Assembly: GCF_024505045.1 (NCBI RefSeq)
Contig: NZ_JANIBM010000013.1
Location: forward strand, 42,919-106,918
Source: Methylomonas aurea
Lineage (GTDB): Bacteria > Pseudomonadota > Gammaproteobacteria > Methylococcales > Methylomonadaceae
Length of the DNA stretch: 64,000 nt
Direction: 5' to 3'
Positions 18,928-27,367 of this stretch are shown here, piece after piece. The position numbers and the translations under genes were made by a program. The notes beneath the pieces were generated by a model. It was not told where the DNA came from. It made no database searches and saw only the letters and a program-made list of their open reading frames with translations. Every line of letters begins with the position of its first letter. Within the stretch, counting starts at the first letter, position 1.

Positions 18928-18947
18928 GGCAACGCATTGCGTACCTG
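18922..18947 (-). repeat. REP-like element, copy 2
   Basis: This is the reverse-oriented counterpart of the palindrome at 12213-12239. It begins over the stop codon of the citramalate synthase gene and fills most of the 33-bp gap before truC. Confidence 0.4.
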
Positions 18948-18960
18948 ACAGCCTAACTCT

Positions 18961-19683
18961 GTGTACTTAAACAACCCGCTCACCGAAATCTACCGCGACC
19001 CGTGGTTGCTGGCGGTGCACAAGCCGGCCGGCTTGCTGGTGCACCGCAGCCCGATCGATAAACACGAAACCGAATTCGCTCTGCAATACGCCCGGGCCTT
19101 GAACGGCGGCGAACACGTCTACCCGGTGCACCGGCTGGACCGACCCACTTCCGGCTTGCTGGTGTTCGCCCGCGACCCGCAAACCGCCAGTAGCCTGGGC
19201 AAAGCGCTGATGGCCGGCGACGTGCGCAAAACCTACCAAGCCATGGTCCGCGGCTGGACGCCGGAACAAGGCCTGATCGACCATCCGTTACGCGACGAAC
19301 CCGAAGACCGCCGCCGGAAAGGCGAACCGCAAGCGGAACGCGAGGCCCGCACCCGCTACCGGCGGCTGGCGACAACGGAAATCCCGGTCGCTATCGAAGG
19401 CCACGCCACCAGCCGCTACAGCCTGGTCGAGCTCTACCCGGAAACCGGCCGCAAACACCAACTGCGTCGGCACATGAAGCACATCAGCCATCCGATCATC
19501 GGCGACGCCAACCACGGCCGCGGCCGCCATAACCGTTATTTTGCCGAACGCTTCGGCCAGGGCCGTTTGATGCTGGCCGCGACCGAGATGGTTTTTACGC
19601 ATCCGGCGACCGGCGAGAGATTGCATTTGCGGGCGGAATTGGAGGACAGTTTTTTGCAGGTGTTGTCGGTGTTTGCGGGTTAG
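18961..19683 (+). CDS. truC: tRNA pseudouridine(65) synthase TruC
   Basis: The 240-residue product is a RluA-family pseudouridine synthase. The catalytic motif HRLDRPTSGLLVFAR carries the nucleophilic Asp near residue 60. LYPETGRKHQLRRHMKHISH is the family's C-terminal signature, and HPIIGD follows. There is no S4 domain, and the length is close to E. coli TruC (about 260), which modifies U65 in tRNA. The start is GTG at 18961; no strong ribosome-binding site is visible, so the start is less certain than the frame. It follows citramalate synthase by 33 bp and may be cotranscribed. Confidence 0.88.
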   Translation: MYLNNPLTEIYRDPWLLAVHKPAGLLVHRSPIDKHETEFALQYARALNGGEHVYPVHRLDRPTSGLLVFARDPQTASSLGKALMAGDVRKTYQAMVRGWTPEQGLIDHPLRDEPEDRRRKGEPQAEREARTRYRRLATTEIPVAIEGHATSRYSLVELYPETGRKHQLRRHMKHISHPIIGDANHGRGRHNRYFAERFGQGRLMLAATEMVFTHPATGERLHLRAELEDSFLQVLSVFAG

Positions 19684-19703
19684 GGCGGGCTTGCCTTAGC
19701 GGC

Positions 19704-20300
19704 TTAACCGAGGGGTGCCGTCAGCGGCGGCTCGGAATCCAACGCGACGTCGGCGTATATTTCGGCAAAATCCAATACCAAATTCAGCTCCGGAATTGCC
19801 AGTTTATCGCAAGGTCCGGTATGGCTGTGCAGCAGCCAGGCGTTGTCTGCGGTGCGCCGGAAGCAATCGATGGCCTGAGTCCGGCTGTCGATCAACCAAT
19901 AGCTCTGCAGGCTGTCGAGTTGGCGGTAAGCGGCAAACTTGGCGCCGCGGTCGAAAGCTTCGGTGGCGGGCGACAATACCTCGGCGATGAATACCGGGTG
20001 TTGTTTGAACAAACGGTTGTCCCGGTCTTTGGGATTGCAACTCACCAGTACGTCCGGGTAAAAGAAGGCGTTGGCCGCGGCGACGTTGACTTTCATGTCG
20101 GAAATATAAGTCCGGCAAGGCGACTGTTTCAGCGCTTGTTTCAGTAGGAAGGCCAGGTTCATAGCAATGGAAACATGCGCATCGCTGGCGCCGACCATGG
20201 CCCAGACCTCGCCGTCCAAATATTCGTGTTTTACCGTCGCGGTCTCTTCGCCTTGCAGATACTCGGCACAGCTCAACTTCAACTTTTCGGCAACTGCCAT
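19704..20300 (-). CDS. Uma2-family (DUF820) putative endonuclease
   Basis: This 198-residue protein of the PD-(D/E)XK-like Uma2 family shows the pattern KHEYLDGEVWAM, then FFYPDVLVSC with the acidic residue, and FIAEVLSPATEAFDRGAKFA with the E-V-L core. The tail is VLDFAEIYADV. Uma2 proteins are abundant in cyanobacteria and some proteobacteria; their substrate is unknown and nuclease activity is inferred from fold. The ATG at 20300 is preceded by GGAGGATC. It converges on truC and faces a 640-bp gap before the ATPase/PIN pair. Confidence 0.88.
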   Translation of the reverse strand: MAVAEKLKLSCAEYLQGEETATVKHEYLDGEVWAMVGASDAHVSIAMNLAFLLKQALKQSPCRTYISDMKVNVAAANAFFYPDVLVSCNPKDRDNRLFKQHPVFIAEVLSPATEAFDRGAKFAAYRQLDSLQSYWLIDSRTQAIDCFRRTADNAWLLHSHTGPCDKLAIPELNLVLDFAEIYADVALDSEPPLTAPLG

Positions 20301-20941
20301 GGTTCGATCCTCCGTTGCTGGTCGGTCTAATTCTACTCCTCCCGGCCGCGATGTGAATTGCGCAATCCTTGTCCGCCAAGGTTCGGTTCGGTCGGTTAAA
20401 TCGCCGTTATCGTCGGTTTGAGCGCGGGAACGATGAAGATTCGGTAGCAGGTTGATTAAATGCTATGTGGGCTGCCTGAGATGGCCGATATTCCCGGGGA
20501 ACGCAGCCAAACCGAACCGTCTGCATGATAATTGGTCGACACCTCGGTTTGGGTCAGCAATTTCAAAAAATCGTAACCAAGAATTGGTTAGCTTGCTTCT
20601 TTCCGATTCGGCGTTGATTCACCGGCTGATCGTTGCCGAATCAACCTGCGGCATGCAGCCCTCGCCACCCCGGTTGGGCGAGGAGTAGCCTGTTTAGGAA
20701 GCTATTTCGCCCACAAACACGATGGTCCAGCGTGAGCCAAGATCATGTGAATTCGCTTACAGCGCCTGCGCGACTTCGTCATTGCTTTGGATGTCCAACA
20801 GGATGTCGGGGGAGATGTGTATAACGACGAGCGCAGGAGCCCGTCGGAATGATGAAATGAAATGATACCGTCCACCACTGTCGTTATACTGCTCGACCAA
20901 TCGGTAAGTTAAATATTGGCAAGAAATTTTGGGAGTCTGAC
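20301..20941. other. 640-bp intergenic region upstream of the ATPase/PIN pair
   Basis: No secure gene is present. A 7-bp hairpin CCTCGCC/GGCGAGG lies at about 20660-20684 without a T tract. On the minus strand 20757-20900 can encode 47 residues from a TTG (ending LLDIQSNDEVAQAL), which might be a gene remnant, but it has no supporting ribosome-binding site. GC content falls toward the right end. The promoter of the ATPase gene should lie in the last 100 bp. Confidence 0.4.
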
Positions 20942-22195
20942 TTGCTTAAAGAAATCAAATTAGTAGGCTGGAAAAGCTTTGTTGAAAGCACACTTTATAT
21001 AGATCCTCTGACCATCATTATTGGAGCGAATGCCAGTGGCAAATCAAACACTTTGGACGCTCTGTTGTTTCTACAGCGTATCGCTTCTGGAGTCGGAATT
21101 TTTCAGGCAATTAACGGTGATGTCAATTTACCGCCAATTCGAGGTGGCATCGAGTGGATTTGCCATAAGTCGGCCAAAAACTTTTTATTGTCGGTCACAT
21201 TAGAAGGCGAGATTAAAACTCAGGATTACCGTTATCAAATCGAAGTACAAGTCAACGGTATCAAGGCCGAAGTGGTGCATGAAGAATTAGTGTCCTTGAA
21301 GTATGGCGCACGCAGTAATGTGCCGAAAGAAACAAAGTTGTTTTATACCCAACCGCCTGAACCTCTCGCACCGGGTATTCCCGCTTATTTCTCCACGGGC
21401 AGTCAGGGCCGCGGCAAACGCATTGATGTCAATCGATCGCACGCAGTATTGTTGCAAGCTGATGTATTCAATCTTCGCAAAGAAGTGCAAGACGGTGTCA
21501 GGCAGGTCTTGACACAATTACAACAAATTTTCGTTTTTGATCCGGTTCCCAGCCATATGCGTGATTACACGCCTTTCTCGGAAAAGTTAAAAGCTGATGG
21601 AGCCAATATCGCTGGAGTGTTAGCCGCTCTTGATGATCGGCGTAAAGCAGAAGTTGAGCAGACGCTGACCAACTACCTTAGAGCTTTACCAGAACGCGAT
21701 ATCCAGAGAATCTGGACCGAACCGGTAGGAAAATTCCAGACCGACGCGATGCTTTATTGTGAGGAAGGTTGGTCAGGCAACGTTTCGCATACAGTCGATG
21801 CACGAGGAATGTCGGATGGTACATTGCGGTATTTGGCTATTGTGACGGCCATGTTGACCCGTTCGCCAGGGAGTTTATTGGTAATTGAAGAAGTTGATAA
21901 TGGTCTTCATCCCTCGCGCGCGCATGTTTTGATCGGGATGTTACGAACTCTGGGTAAGTCGCGCGAAATTGACGTTATCGTTACCACCCACAACCCAGCT
22001 TTATTGGACGCCGCTGGGACTCGTATGGTGCCCTTTATTACAGTTGCTCACCGTGATATGCAAACTGGGGCGAGCCTGTTGAGCCAACTTGAGGATATTC
22101 AGCAATTGCCAAAGTTAATGGCCAGCGGTTCGTTGGGCCAGCTTTCGACTGCCGGAAAAATCGAGGCTGCACTCAAGCAAGGAACCCAAGGATGA
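20942..22195 (+). CDS. AAA ATPase (SMC/OLD-like ABC ATPase), first gene of an ATPase-PIN pair
   Basis: A 417-residue ABC-type ATPase of the AAA_21/AAA_15 group, probably cytosolic. Walker A GANASGKS lies at residues 28-35, the signature-like GMSDGT at 289-294, Walker B SLLVIEEVDNGLHP at 311-324 with tandem acidic residues Glu316/Glu317, and the switch His at VTTHNPALLD (350). The middle is a short insertion without a long coiled coil, and there is no TOPRIM domain, so this is not a full OLD nuclease. The TTG start follows GGGAG. The stop overlaps the PIN gene by ATGA, so the two are translationally coupled. Codon use and lower GC differ from neighbours. ATPase-nuclease pairs of this kind often act in phage defence; this is inference. 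Confidence 0.87.
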   Translation: MLKEIKLVGWKSFVESTLYIDPLTIIIGANASGKSNTLDALLFLQRIASGVGIFQAINGDVNLPPIRGGIEWICHKSAKNFLLSVTLEGEIKTQDYRYQIEVQVNGIKAEVVHEELVSLKYGARSNVPKETKLFYTQPPEPLAPGIPAYFSTGSQGRGKRIDVNRSHAVLLQADVFNLRKEVQDGVRQVLTQLQQIFVFDPVPSHMRDYTPFSEKLKADGANIAGVLAALDDRRKAEVEQTLTNYLRALPERDIQRIWTEPVGKFQTDAMLYCEEGWSGNVSHTVDARGMSDGTLRYLAIVTAMLTRSPGSLLVIEEVDNGLHPSRAHVLIGMLRTLGKSREIDVIVTTHNPALLDAAGTRMVPFITVAHRDMQTGASLLSQLEDIQQLPKLMASGSLGQLSTAGKIEAALKQGTQG

Positions 22196-22704
22196 GAAAA
22201 GTATTAATCTTGGATACCAGCATTCTCTGCGTCTGGCTCGACGTTCCCGGCATGGCCGATTGCGGCCCGGATTGCGACAAATGGGATAAAAATCGCGTAG
22301 CGGAAAAAATAAAATTAGAAGAACAGGACAAAACGATTTTTGTTTTACCGTTGGCAACGATTATCGAAACGGGCAACCACATTGCACAAGCCCAACATAG
22401 CCGAAGAGACCGCGCTGTTGCGTTAGCGGATTTGATTAAAAAGAGCGCTAACGAGGAAACACCCTGGGCAGCGTTTTCCCAGCAATCAGAATTATGGGCA
22501 CCCGAAAAATTGATCGGTTTGGCTGAAAATTGGCCAGATTTAGCCAGTCAGAAAATGTCATTGGGGGATGCAACGATCAAAGACGTTGCCGAATTTTATG
22601 CGACGATGAGTTTTCGGGTTGAAATATTGACCGGTGATACTGGCCTGAAAGCCTACCAACCGACAGAACCGATAGAACGTCCCCGACGCAAACGTCGTGA
22701 ATAA
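22192..22704 (+). CDS. PIN-like nuclease, effector partner of the ATPase
   Basis: The 170-residue product has the PIN-domain acidic residues in order: Asp8 in LILDTSIL, Glu59 in ATIIETGNH, Asp126 in SLGDATIKD and Asp149 in LTGDTGLKAY. PIN domains are metal-dependent RNases or occasionally DNases. An insertion near residues 20-45 with several Cys/Asp residues and a basic C-terminal tail (RPRRKRRE) are unusual. It overlaps the ATPase by 4 bp (ATGA). There is no antitoxin-like small gene before it, so a VapBC pair is unlikely. An ATPase-gated nuclease is the simplest reading; activity is unproven. Confidence 0.8.
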   Translation: MRKVLILDTSILCVWLDVPGMADCGPDCDKWDKNRVAEKIKLEEQDKTIFVLPLATIIETGNHIAQAQHSRRDRAVALADLIKKSANEETPWAAFSQQSELWAPEKLIGLAENWPDLASQKMSLGDATIKDVAEFYATMSFRVEILTGDTGLKAYQPTEPIERPRRKRRE

Positions 22705-22919
22705 TGTTTTTAACTTATGTTACTGCAAATTAGTCTTTCGACCATATTAAGGACGCGCAGCTAAGGCTTAATCGAAATCGTATATCTTCTTCGCCCCCAG
22801 ATTTCGTGGGAAAGACTGTTTTCGGGGGAAGCGGCGCTGCTGATCTGATAAAATCCGCCGTTTATTGACCGATCGAAAATTCCCGTTTTAAAGCTTTAAC
22901 CACTCACACTCACCATCCC

Positions 22920-24026
22920 ATGAAAAACTACAAAATCGCAGTCCTGGCCGGCGACGGTATCGGCCCTGAAATCACCGCGGAAGCTATCAAAGTCTTGAAA
23001 GTCATCGAAGAACGCAACGACGTCAAATTCGAATTGCTGCCGGCCCTGTTCGGCGCCTGCGCTTACTTCGCAACCGGCGACGCATTCCCGCAAGCCACCA
23101 TCGACATCTGCGATCAGGCCGACGCGATTCTGAAAGGCCCGATCGGCTTGAGCCATGAGGAATCGAAAAAAATCCCGGTCGAAAAACAACCCGAGCGCGG
23201 CGCCTTGCTGCCGATGCGCCGCCGTTACAACACCTACGCCAACTTCCGCCCGGTGTCCTTGCCCAAATCGCTGGCGCATTTCTCGCCGTTGAAACCGGAA
23301 GTGATCGGCGAAGGCATCGATTTGATCATGGTGCGCGAACTGGTCGGCGGCTTGTATTTCGGTAACAAGGAGCGCGGGGTTAACGAGCAAGGCCAGCGCT
23401 ATGTCCGCGAAACCCTGGAATACGACGAAGAGCAAATTCGCCGCATCATGCACGAGGCCTTCAAACTGGCGCAAAAACGCCGCAAATTGCTGCACAACAT
23501 CCATAAAAGTAACGTGCTGATGTCCAGCGTATTGTGGAACGAGGTGATGGAAGAAGTGGCGAAGGACTATCCGGACGTGCAGGTCGTCAACTACCTGGTC
23601 GACGCCGCCGCCACCGCGTTGTGCCTGAAACCGACCCAGTTCGACGTGATGGTGATGGAAAACATGTTCGGCGACATTTTGAGCGACCAGGGCGGCGGTA
23701 TTTTGGGCTCGCTGGGCTTAATGCCGTCGGCCTGTATCGGTCCGGACAAAGCCTATTACGAGCCGTCGCACGGTTCGGCGCCGGACATTGCCGGCAAGAA
23801 CATCGCCAACCCGTATTCGATGATCGGTTCGGTGGCGATGATGCTGGAAAACAGCTTCGATATGGCCGACGAAGCCAAAAACGTCTGGGCGGCGATGCAG
23901 GGCGTGTTCGGCGACGGTTATTCCACCGCCGACCTGTCCAAGCCGGGCAGTGGCGTGACGATGATCAGCACTCAGGAATTCGGCGACAAAGTCGTCGAAA
24001 AACTGCGGGCGATGCCTAGGGTTTAA
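22920..24026 (+). CDS. leuB: 3-isopropylmalate dehydrogenase / isocitrate-type decarboxylating dehydrogenase
   Basis: The 368-residue cytosolic enzyme oxidatively decarboxylates 3-isopropylmalate in leucine synthesis. It also acts on (2R,3S)-3-methylmalate in the citramalate route to isoleucine. Sequence marks are [14 protein letters not shown] at the N-terminus, the substrate loop [16 protein letters not shown], the metal aspartates in [15 protein letters not shown] and the cofactor region [18 protein letters not shown]. The His-Gly-Ser-Ala-Pro-Asp context favours NAD. A leucine-specific dehydrogenase is likelier than isocitrate dehydrogenase because of the GGLYFG loop. leuA, leuC and leuD are not beside it. 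A GATAAAAT stretch at about 22845 may be its -10, and an intrinsic terminator follows. Confidence 0.9.
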   Translation: MKNYKIAVLAGDGIGPEITAEAIKVLKVIEERNDVKFELLPALFGACAYFATGDAFPQATIDICDQADAILKGPIGLSHEESKKIPVEKQPERGALLPMRRRYNTYANFRPVSLPKSLAHFSPLKPEVIGEGIDLIMVRELVGGLYFGNKERGVNEQGQRYVRETLEYDEEQIRRIMHEAFKLAQKRRKLLHNIHKSNVLMSSVLWNEVMEEVAKDYPDVQVVNYLVDAAATALCLKPTQFDVMVMENMFGDILSDQGGGILGSLGLMPSACIGPDKAYYEPSHGSAPDIAGKNIANPYSMIGSVAMMLENSFDMADEAKNVWAAMQGVFGDGYSTADLSKPGSGVTMISTQEFGDKVVEKLRAMPRV

Positions 24027-24064
24027 GTCCGGGCGGCAAAGCCGAATCGGCTTAAACTCTAGTT

Positions 24065-24096
24065 AAAGGCGGGTGCCGTAAGGGCCCGCCTTTTTT
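24065..24096 (+). terminator. intrinsic terminator after leuB
   Basis: A 9-bp stem AAAGGCGGG/CCCGCCTTT (24065-24073 with 24085-24093) has an 11-nt loop and a T tract, 38 bp after the leuB stop. Its A-rich left side also lets it serve the convergent minus-strand gene. Confidence 0.88.
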
Positions 24097-24117
24097 GTTG
24101 CCCGAATTGTTCCCACT

Positions 24118-25371
24118 TCAATCCCGGAACAGCGCCAGTTCGGCGATGCGGCGTTCGATGGTTTCCAGGGTTTGCCGGTAGACGGCGCCGTCGACGCCGC
24201 CGAAGCGCTGCGTGAACTCGGCTTCGGTCATCGATTCGACCAAGTCGGCGGTGGCTGGCATCAGCTCCGCTTCGCCGGCCTGGGCCAGACGTTGCTGCAG
24301 GCGCACGGCTTGGCTGCGGTCGGCCACGGCCGCTTCGCCCATTCGGGTGCCGGCGCGGTCGGCGGCCAGGTCGGGAAACGAAAAGCCGCTGCCGCCGCGC
24401 GAGTCCTGGATTTCTTTGTATAGACCCACCGCATCGGCCAGCGGCGTGCCGGAGTAGGCCGCCAGCATCGCCGACACCAAATAGTGCTTGGTCAAATCGT
24501 CGCGGCCGTTCAGCAGTAGCGTGTGTCGGACCGGACGCGGCCAAAGTGCTGCCTGAGGTACCGCTTTGGCTAACGGAATGCCGTTGACATAAAGCGTCAG
24601 CACCAGAATTGCCGCGCGGTTTTCGGCGATAGGGTCGCCGGTCCGGCTTTGACGTTGCGCCAGTTGAAACAGCGGCTGGGTCAATGCCGTCAGGCTGGCG
24701 CGGTCCGGTGTGTTTCGGCTCAGTTCGGCCAGTCGGCGTTGGTACGGCTCCAGGATTTGGGCTTCGGCGTCGGCCAGCAGGGCGCGGCGCAATTTGCCCG
24801 GCAAATCGGCTTGCCAGCGGTAATACACGCTGGCGCGTTGCGGCAGGAACTGCACATGTTGAACGACGCCGGCGACGAGTTTCAGGTCGATCGGCAACGG
24901 CAGTCCGGCGACTGCGGCTTTGACCGCCAGTTCGGCGAGCGGCCCCGGTATCCTGAGCGAGCCGAGGCGAGCCGATTCGATCTGCGGCAAGCCTATTTTC
25001 TGTCGCAGTTGCAGCCGCAGATTCAAGTAGCCGCCGAACGGATTGGCCGGCAATGGCCAGGTAGCGTCGATCCGGGCCCGATTTTGTTCCAGCTGCAAGC
25101 TGGCGCTGGCGCCGGCGAATTGGTTGGCCCAATAGTTCAAAGCCAGGTCCAGATCGGCTTGCTCCAGGCTGAGGCGGGCCACCGTGCCGGAGCGCAATCG
25201 GCGCGGATCGTTCTGGTGGAACAATTGCCGGGCGCGGCCGATTTGCTCCGGCGTCAATTCGGCGCGGCTTTGCAACAGCGGTTTGGCGTCCAGTGCAGCG
25301 TAAATCGCCAGCGCGATTAACACCGGCGTCAGGAATAGCGCCAGCCGGCACAACTTTCCGAATAGTCTCAT
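24118..25371 (-). CDS. membrane-anchored conserved protein of unknown function
   Basis: A 417-residue protein with one N-terminal hydrophobic helix (LCRLALFLTPVLIALAIYAA, residues 8-27), probably leaving the rest in the periplasm. The segment at about residues 290-345 is distinctive: NGRDDLTKHYLVSAMLAA, then YKEIQDSRGGSGFSF and DLAADRAGTRMGE. I associate this block with a widespread uncharacterised gammaproteobacterial family, but I cannot name a function. The middle (residues 60-200) is probably beta-rich. It converges on leuB across the shared terminator and lies 53 bp downstream of the HicA-like gene, which may be cotranscribed. Confidence 0.75.
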   Translation of the reverse strand: MRLFGKLCRLALFLTPVLIALAIYAALDAKPLLQSRAELTPEQIGRARQLFHQNDPRRLRSGTVARLSLEQADLDLALNYWANQFAGASASLQLEQNRARIDATWPLPANPFGGYLNLRLQLRQKIGLPQIESARLGSLRIPGPLAELAVKAAVAGLPLPIDLKLVAGVVQHVQFLPQRASVYYRWQADLPGKLRRALLADAEAQILEPYQRRLAELSRNTPDRASLTALTQPLFQLAQRQSRTGDPIAENRAAILVLTLYVNGIPLAKAVPQAALWPRPVRHTLLLNGRDDLTKHYLVSAMLAAYSGTPLADAVGLYKEIQDSRGGSGFSFPDLAADRAGTRMGEAAVADRSQAVRLQQRLAQAGEAELMPATADLVESMTEAEFTQRFGGVDGAVYRQTLETIERRIAELALFRD

Positions 25372-25424
25372 CGCTTACGCGCTGTTAGTGGAGGCATCCT
25401 TGAAATGAACGCGGCAACCGACGC

Positions 25425-25709
25425 TTAACCGGATTTGTGCCGGTCCGCTTCGTATTGTGCCACGCTGATGCCGGCATGGCTCAGGTATTCGCGCAGGTGT
25501 TTGATCTCTTGTTTGCTGCAAACGCCGCTATGGTGCGGGTGGTGCAGAAAACCTTCGACTTTGTTCAACACCACATGGAAGCGCGCGCCGTGGCTGGGTT
25601 GGACGCTGGCGCCCAAGTGGCGCAGCAGCGATTCGATATCGCGCCAGTGCAAGTTGCCGCTGACCGGGTCCTGAAATATCGCGCGGAGCAGGTTTAAATG
25701 GTGGCTCAT
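25425..25709 (-). CDS. HicA-like toxin-family protein without a HicB partner
   Basis: This 94-residue protein shows a double-stranded RNA-binding-like HicA core: HWRDIESLLRHLGASV, then SHGARFHVVLN with the position of the usual catalytic His, and a helix SKQEIKHLREYLSHAGI. HicA toxins cleave mRNA and are normally followed by a HicB antitoxin. No HicB-like gene adjoins it: upstream is a 210-bp gap and downstream the unknown membrane protein. Standalone HicA-like genes are common in proteobacteria and may not be toxic. The ATG follows CAGGAGTACGCC. Confidence 0.75.
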   Translation of the reverse strand: MSHHLNLLRAIFQDPVSGNLHWRDIESLLRHLGASVQPSHGARFHVVLNKVEGFLHHPHHSGVCSKQEIKHLREYLSHAGISVAQYEADRHKSG

Positions 25710-25919
25710 GACGGCGTACTCCTGAATGTTGTGGCTAAAGGATTGCCTGAAAAATTCTCAGTCATTTTCCGCCCGATATCGTGGCGGGCGGTTCGGTGCT
25801 GACTTTTGTTTCTCATAAAGAAACAAATCATCTATAAACAGGCTTATTGTAAATAAAAATTAAAAGTTTATAGTTAACCCAACTTCAACGATTCGACTTA
25901 ATTCAGTCAAGGCGGAAAA

Positions 25920-26075
25920 ATGAACCAGTCAAAATTCAAAGACATCGTTACCGGTCTGTTTTTCACCACCGGTATTTTCAGCTTCATGTCGGGCGAGTTC
26001 GTGCTGTCGACATTGCTGTTCGGCGCGGCATCGTTGGCCAGCAACCTGAGCGTTGCCAAACCGGTCCGGATTTAA
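25920..26075 (+). CDS. 51-residue small hydrophobic protein
   Basis: An ATG at 25920 preceded by AAGGCGGAAAA opens a 51-codon frame encoding MNQSKFKDIVTGLFFTTGIF and a further hydrophobic segment around residues 28-45, ending KPVRI. The frame has a ribosome-binding site and its codon use resembles that of neighbours. An intrinsic terminator lies 55 bp after the stop, so it looks like a monocistronic small gene. It would form one or two short membrane helices. I do not recognise the family. Confidence 0.65.
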   Translation: MNQSKFKDIVTGLFFTTGIFSFMSGEFVLSTLLFGAASLASNLSVAKPVRI

Positions 26076-26129
26076 GCGTTTCCCGATTTTCGTAGTACCT
26101 CCTCGTTGTAAATGCTCTGCATCTTACGT

Positions 26130-26162
26130 GGCCTCTTCCCGCAAGGTTAGAGGCCTTTTTTT
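26130..26162 (+). terminator. intrinsic terminator after the small protein gene
   Basis: A 7-bp stem GGCCTCT/AGAGGCC (26130-26136 with 26149-26155) is followed by seven T residues. Confidence 0.88.
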
Positions 26163-26171
26163 GCGGGATGG

Positions 26172-26483
26172 TTAGCGGCCGGGGCGGTTGTCGTCGCGCT
26201 CGCTGGAGATGACGGTGTACTCGGCGTCCAGGGTTTGCTCGGCCTGCTGGCGTTGGGCAGTGCGCCAGGCGCGCCAGACTTTGAAGCCCAAGATCGACAA
26301 CGGAATCAGCAGAATGGCAAACAGCGCCGAAAATACCAAGGTGCCGACGATGGCACCGGCGACCATGGCCGGAATCGCCAATAATCCGGTCAGTCGCTGC
26401 GATAACGATTTGGGCGGCGGCGGTAGCCGCGGGTCGGTCGGATTCGAATCGATGACGACGACTTTTCTATAGATTTTCAGCAT
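26172..26483 (-). CDS. small two-helix membrane protein, unknown function
   Basis: The 103-residue product has a Pro-rich cytosolic-type N-terminus (DPRLPPPPKSLSQRLTGLL). Two closely spaced hydrophobic helices follow (about residues 33-52 and 54-69), then a charged C-terminal tail (RAWRTAQRQQAEQTLDAEYT). No enzymatic motif is visible. It overlaps the end of the glutathione transferase gene by 7 bp, so the two are cotranscribed. I do not recognise the family. Confidence 0.72.
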   Translation of the reverse strand: MLKIYRKVVVIDSNPTDPRLPPPPKSLSQRLTGLLAIPAMVAGAIVGTLVFSALFAILLIPLSILGFKVWRAWRTAQRQQAEQTLDAEYTVISSERDDNRPGR

Positions 26484-27151
26484 AGGCTGCTCCTGTCGGG
26501 ATGGGCTCCGAAAAAGTTGGCCGCATCCGTTGCTTGCCAGACCGGGTATTTTTCCATGGCCTTGCCGAATAGCTCGGATTCGACGAATTGTTGTAACGCT
26601 GCGCGCAACGCCGGGTAGGGCGACGCGGCGAACCAGGCGGCGTCCACCGCGGCGAACTGTCTGATGAACGGTAGGATTGCGGCGTCGGCCAGACCGAAAC
26701 CCTCGCCGCAGAAACCGGCGTTGCGTTGCAGGCGCTGCTCCAGTTCGACCAGGAAACGTTCGCCCTGTTGCCGATAGTACTCGACCGGATGTTCTGGATA
26801 ACGGTCGGCGTATTTGTAGCGGTCCAGCCAGTATTTGAAATCGCCGTCGTTGCTTGCGATCAGCCGCTCGGCGTCGGGTTTATCCGAAGCGGGCAACCAG
26901 CCTAGCGGATCGTTCTGCGCCAAGGCCCACTGCATGATGTCCAGGCTTTCGTCGATGACCTGGCCGTCCGGCAGCAGCAACACCGGTACCGTGCCCTTGG
27001 CCGAGATCGCCAGCATTTCCGCCGGTTTGGCGCGCAGTTCGATTTCGCGGATCACAACGCAAATGCCGGTTGCGGCGATCGCCAAGCGGGCGCGCATCGC
27101 ATACGGGCAGCGGCGAAAACTGTACAGAATGGGGTAGCTGGATTCGGTCAT
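26477..27151 (-). CDS. glutathione S-transferase family protein
   Basis: The 224-residue product has an N-terminal thioredoxin-like domain with the redox motif RRCPYAMRARLA (Cys15) and the cis-Pro segment GTVPVLLLPDGQVIDESLDI for glutathione binding. An all-helical C-terminal domain (about residues 90-220) follows. The CPYA motif is glutaredoxin-like and resembles GrxB/DsbA-type GSTs more than classical Tyr/Ser GSTs. The protein is cytosolic and probably handles glutathione-dependent redox or detoxification. It is the first gene of a two-gene unit with the small membrane protein. Confidence 0.88.
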   Translation of the reverse strand: MTESSYPILYSFRRCPYAMRARLAIAATGICVVIREIELRAKPAEMLAISAKGTVPVLLLPDGQVIDESLDIMQWALAQNDPLGWLPASDKPDAERLIASNDGDFKYWLDRYKYADRYPEHPVEYYRQQGERFLVELEQRLQRNAGFCGEGFGLADAAILPFIRQFAAVDAAWFAASPYPALRAALQQFVESELFGKAMEKYPVWQATDAANFFGAHPDRSSLC

Positions 27152-27367
27152 GGCCTCGCCGGGTTGGGCTGTTGCAGGTTGTTAAAGCGGATTGCGGCTT
27201 AATGTTGGGCGTCGATTGTAACAGGCGCCGGGCCGTCGTTTCGCGGCCATTGCAAATCGGTCTCAGCCAAACTCTGGTAAAATCGCCGCTTTGTTTTGCC
27301 GCTGCCGGCGCGCAAGCGCATCTCTGGCGCTCAGTCGCCATTCTGTTGACCATTTACGGACATTCCC

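Noticed and set aside
20660..20684. Intrinsic terminator
   Set aside because: The CCTCGCC/GGCGAGG stem is not followed by a T tract on either strand.
20757..20900. 47-codon minus-strand gene beside the ATPase/PIN pair
   Set aside because: Residue pattern is suggestive but there is only a TTG start with no ribosome-binding site; mentioned under the intergenic entry.
22192..22704. VapC toxin of a VapBC pair
   Set aside because: No small antitoxin gene precedes it; the partner is a 417-residue ATPase overlapping by ATGA.
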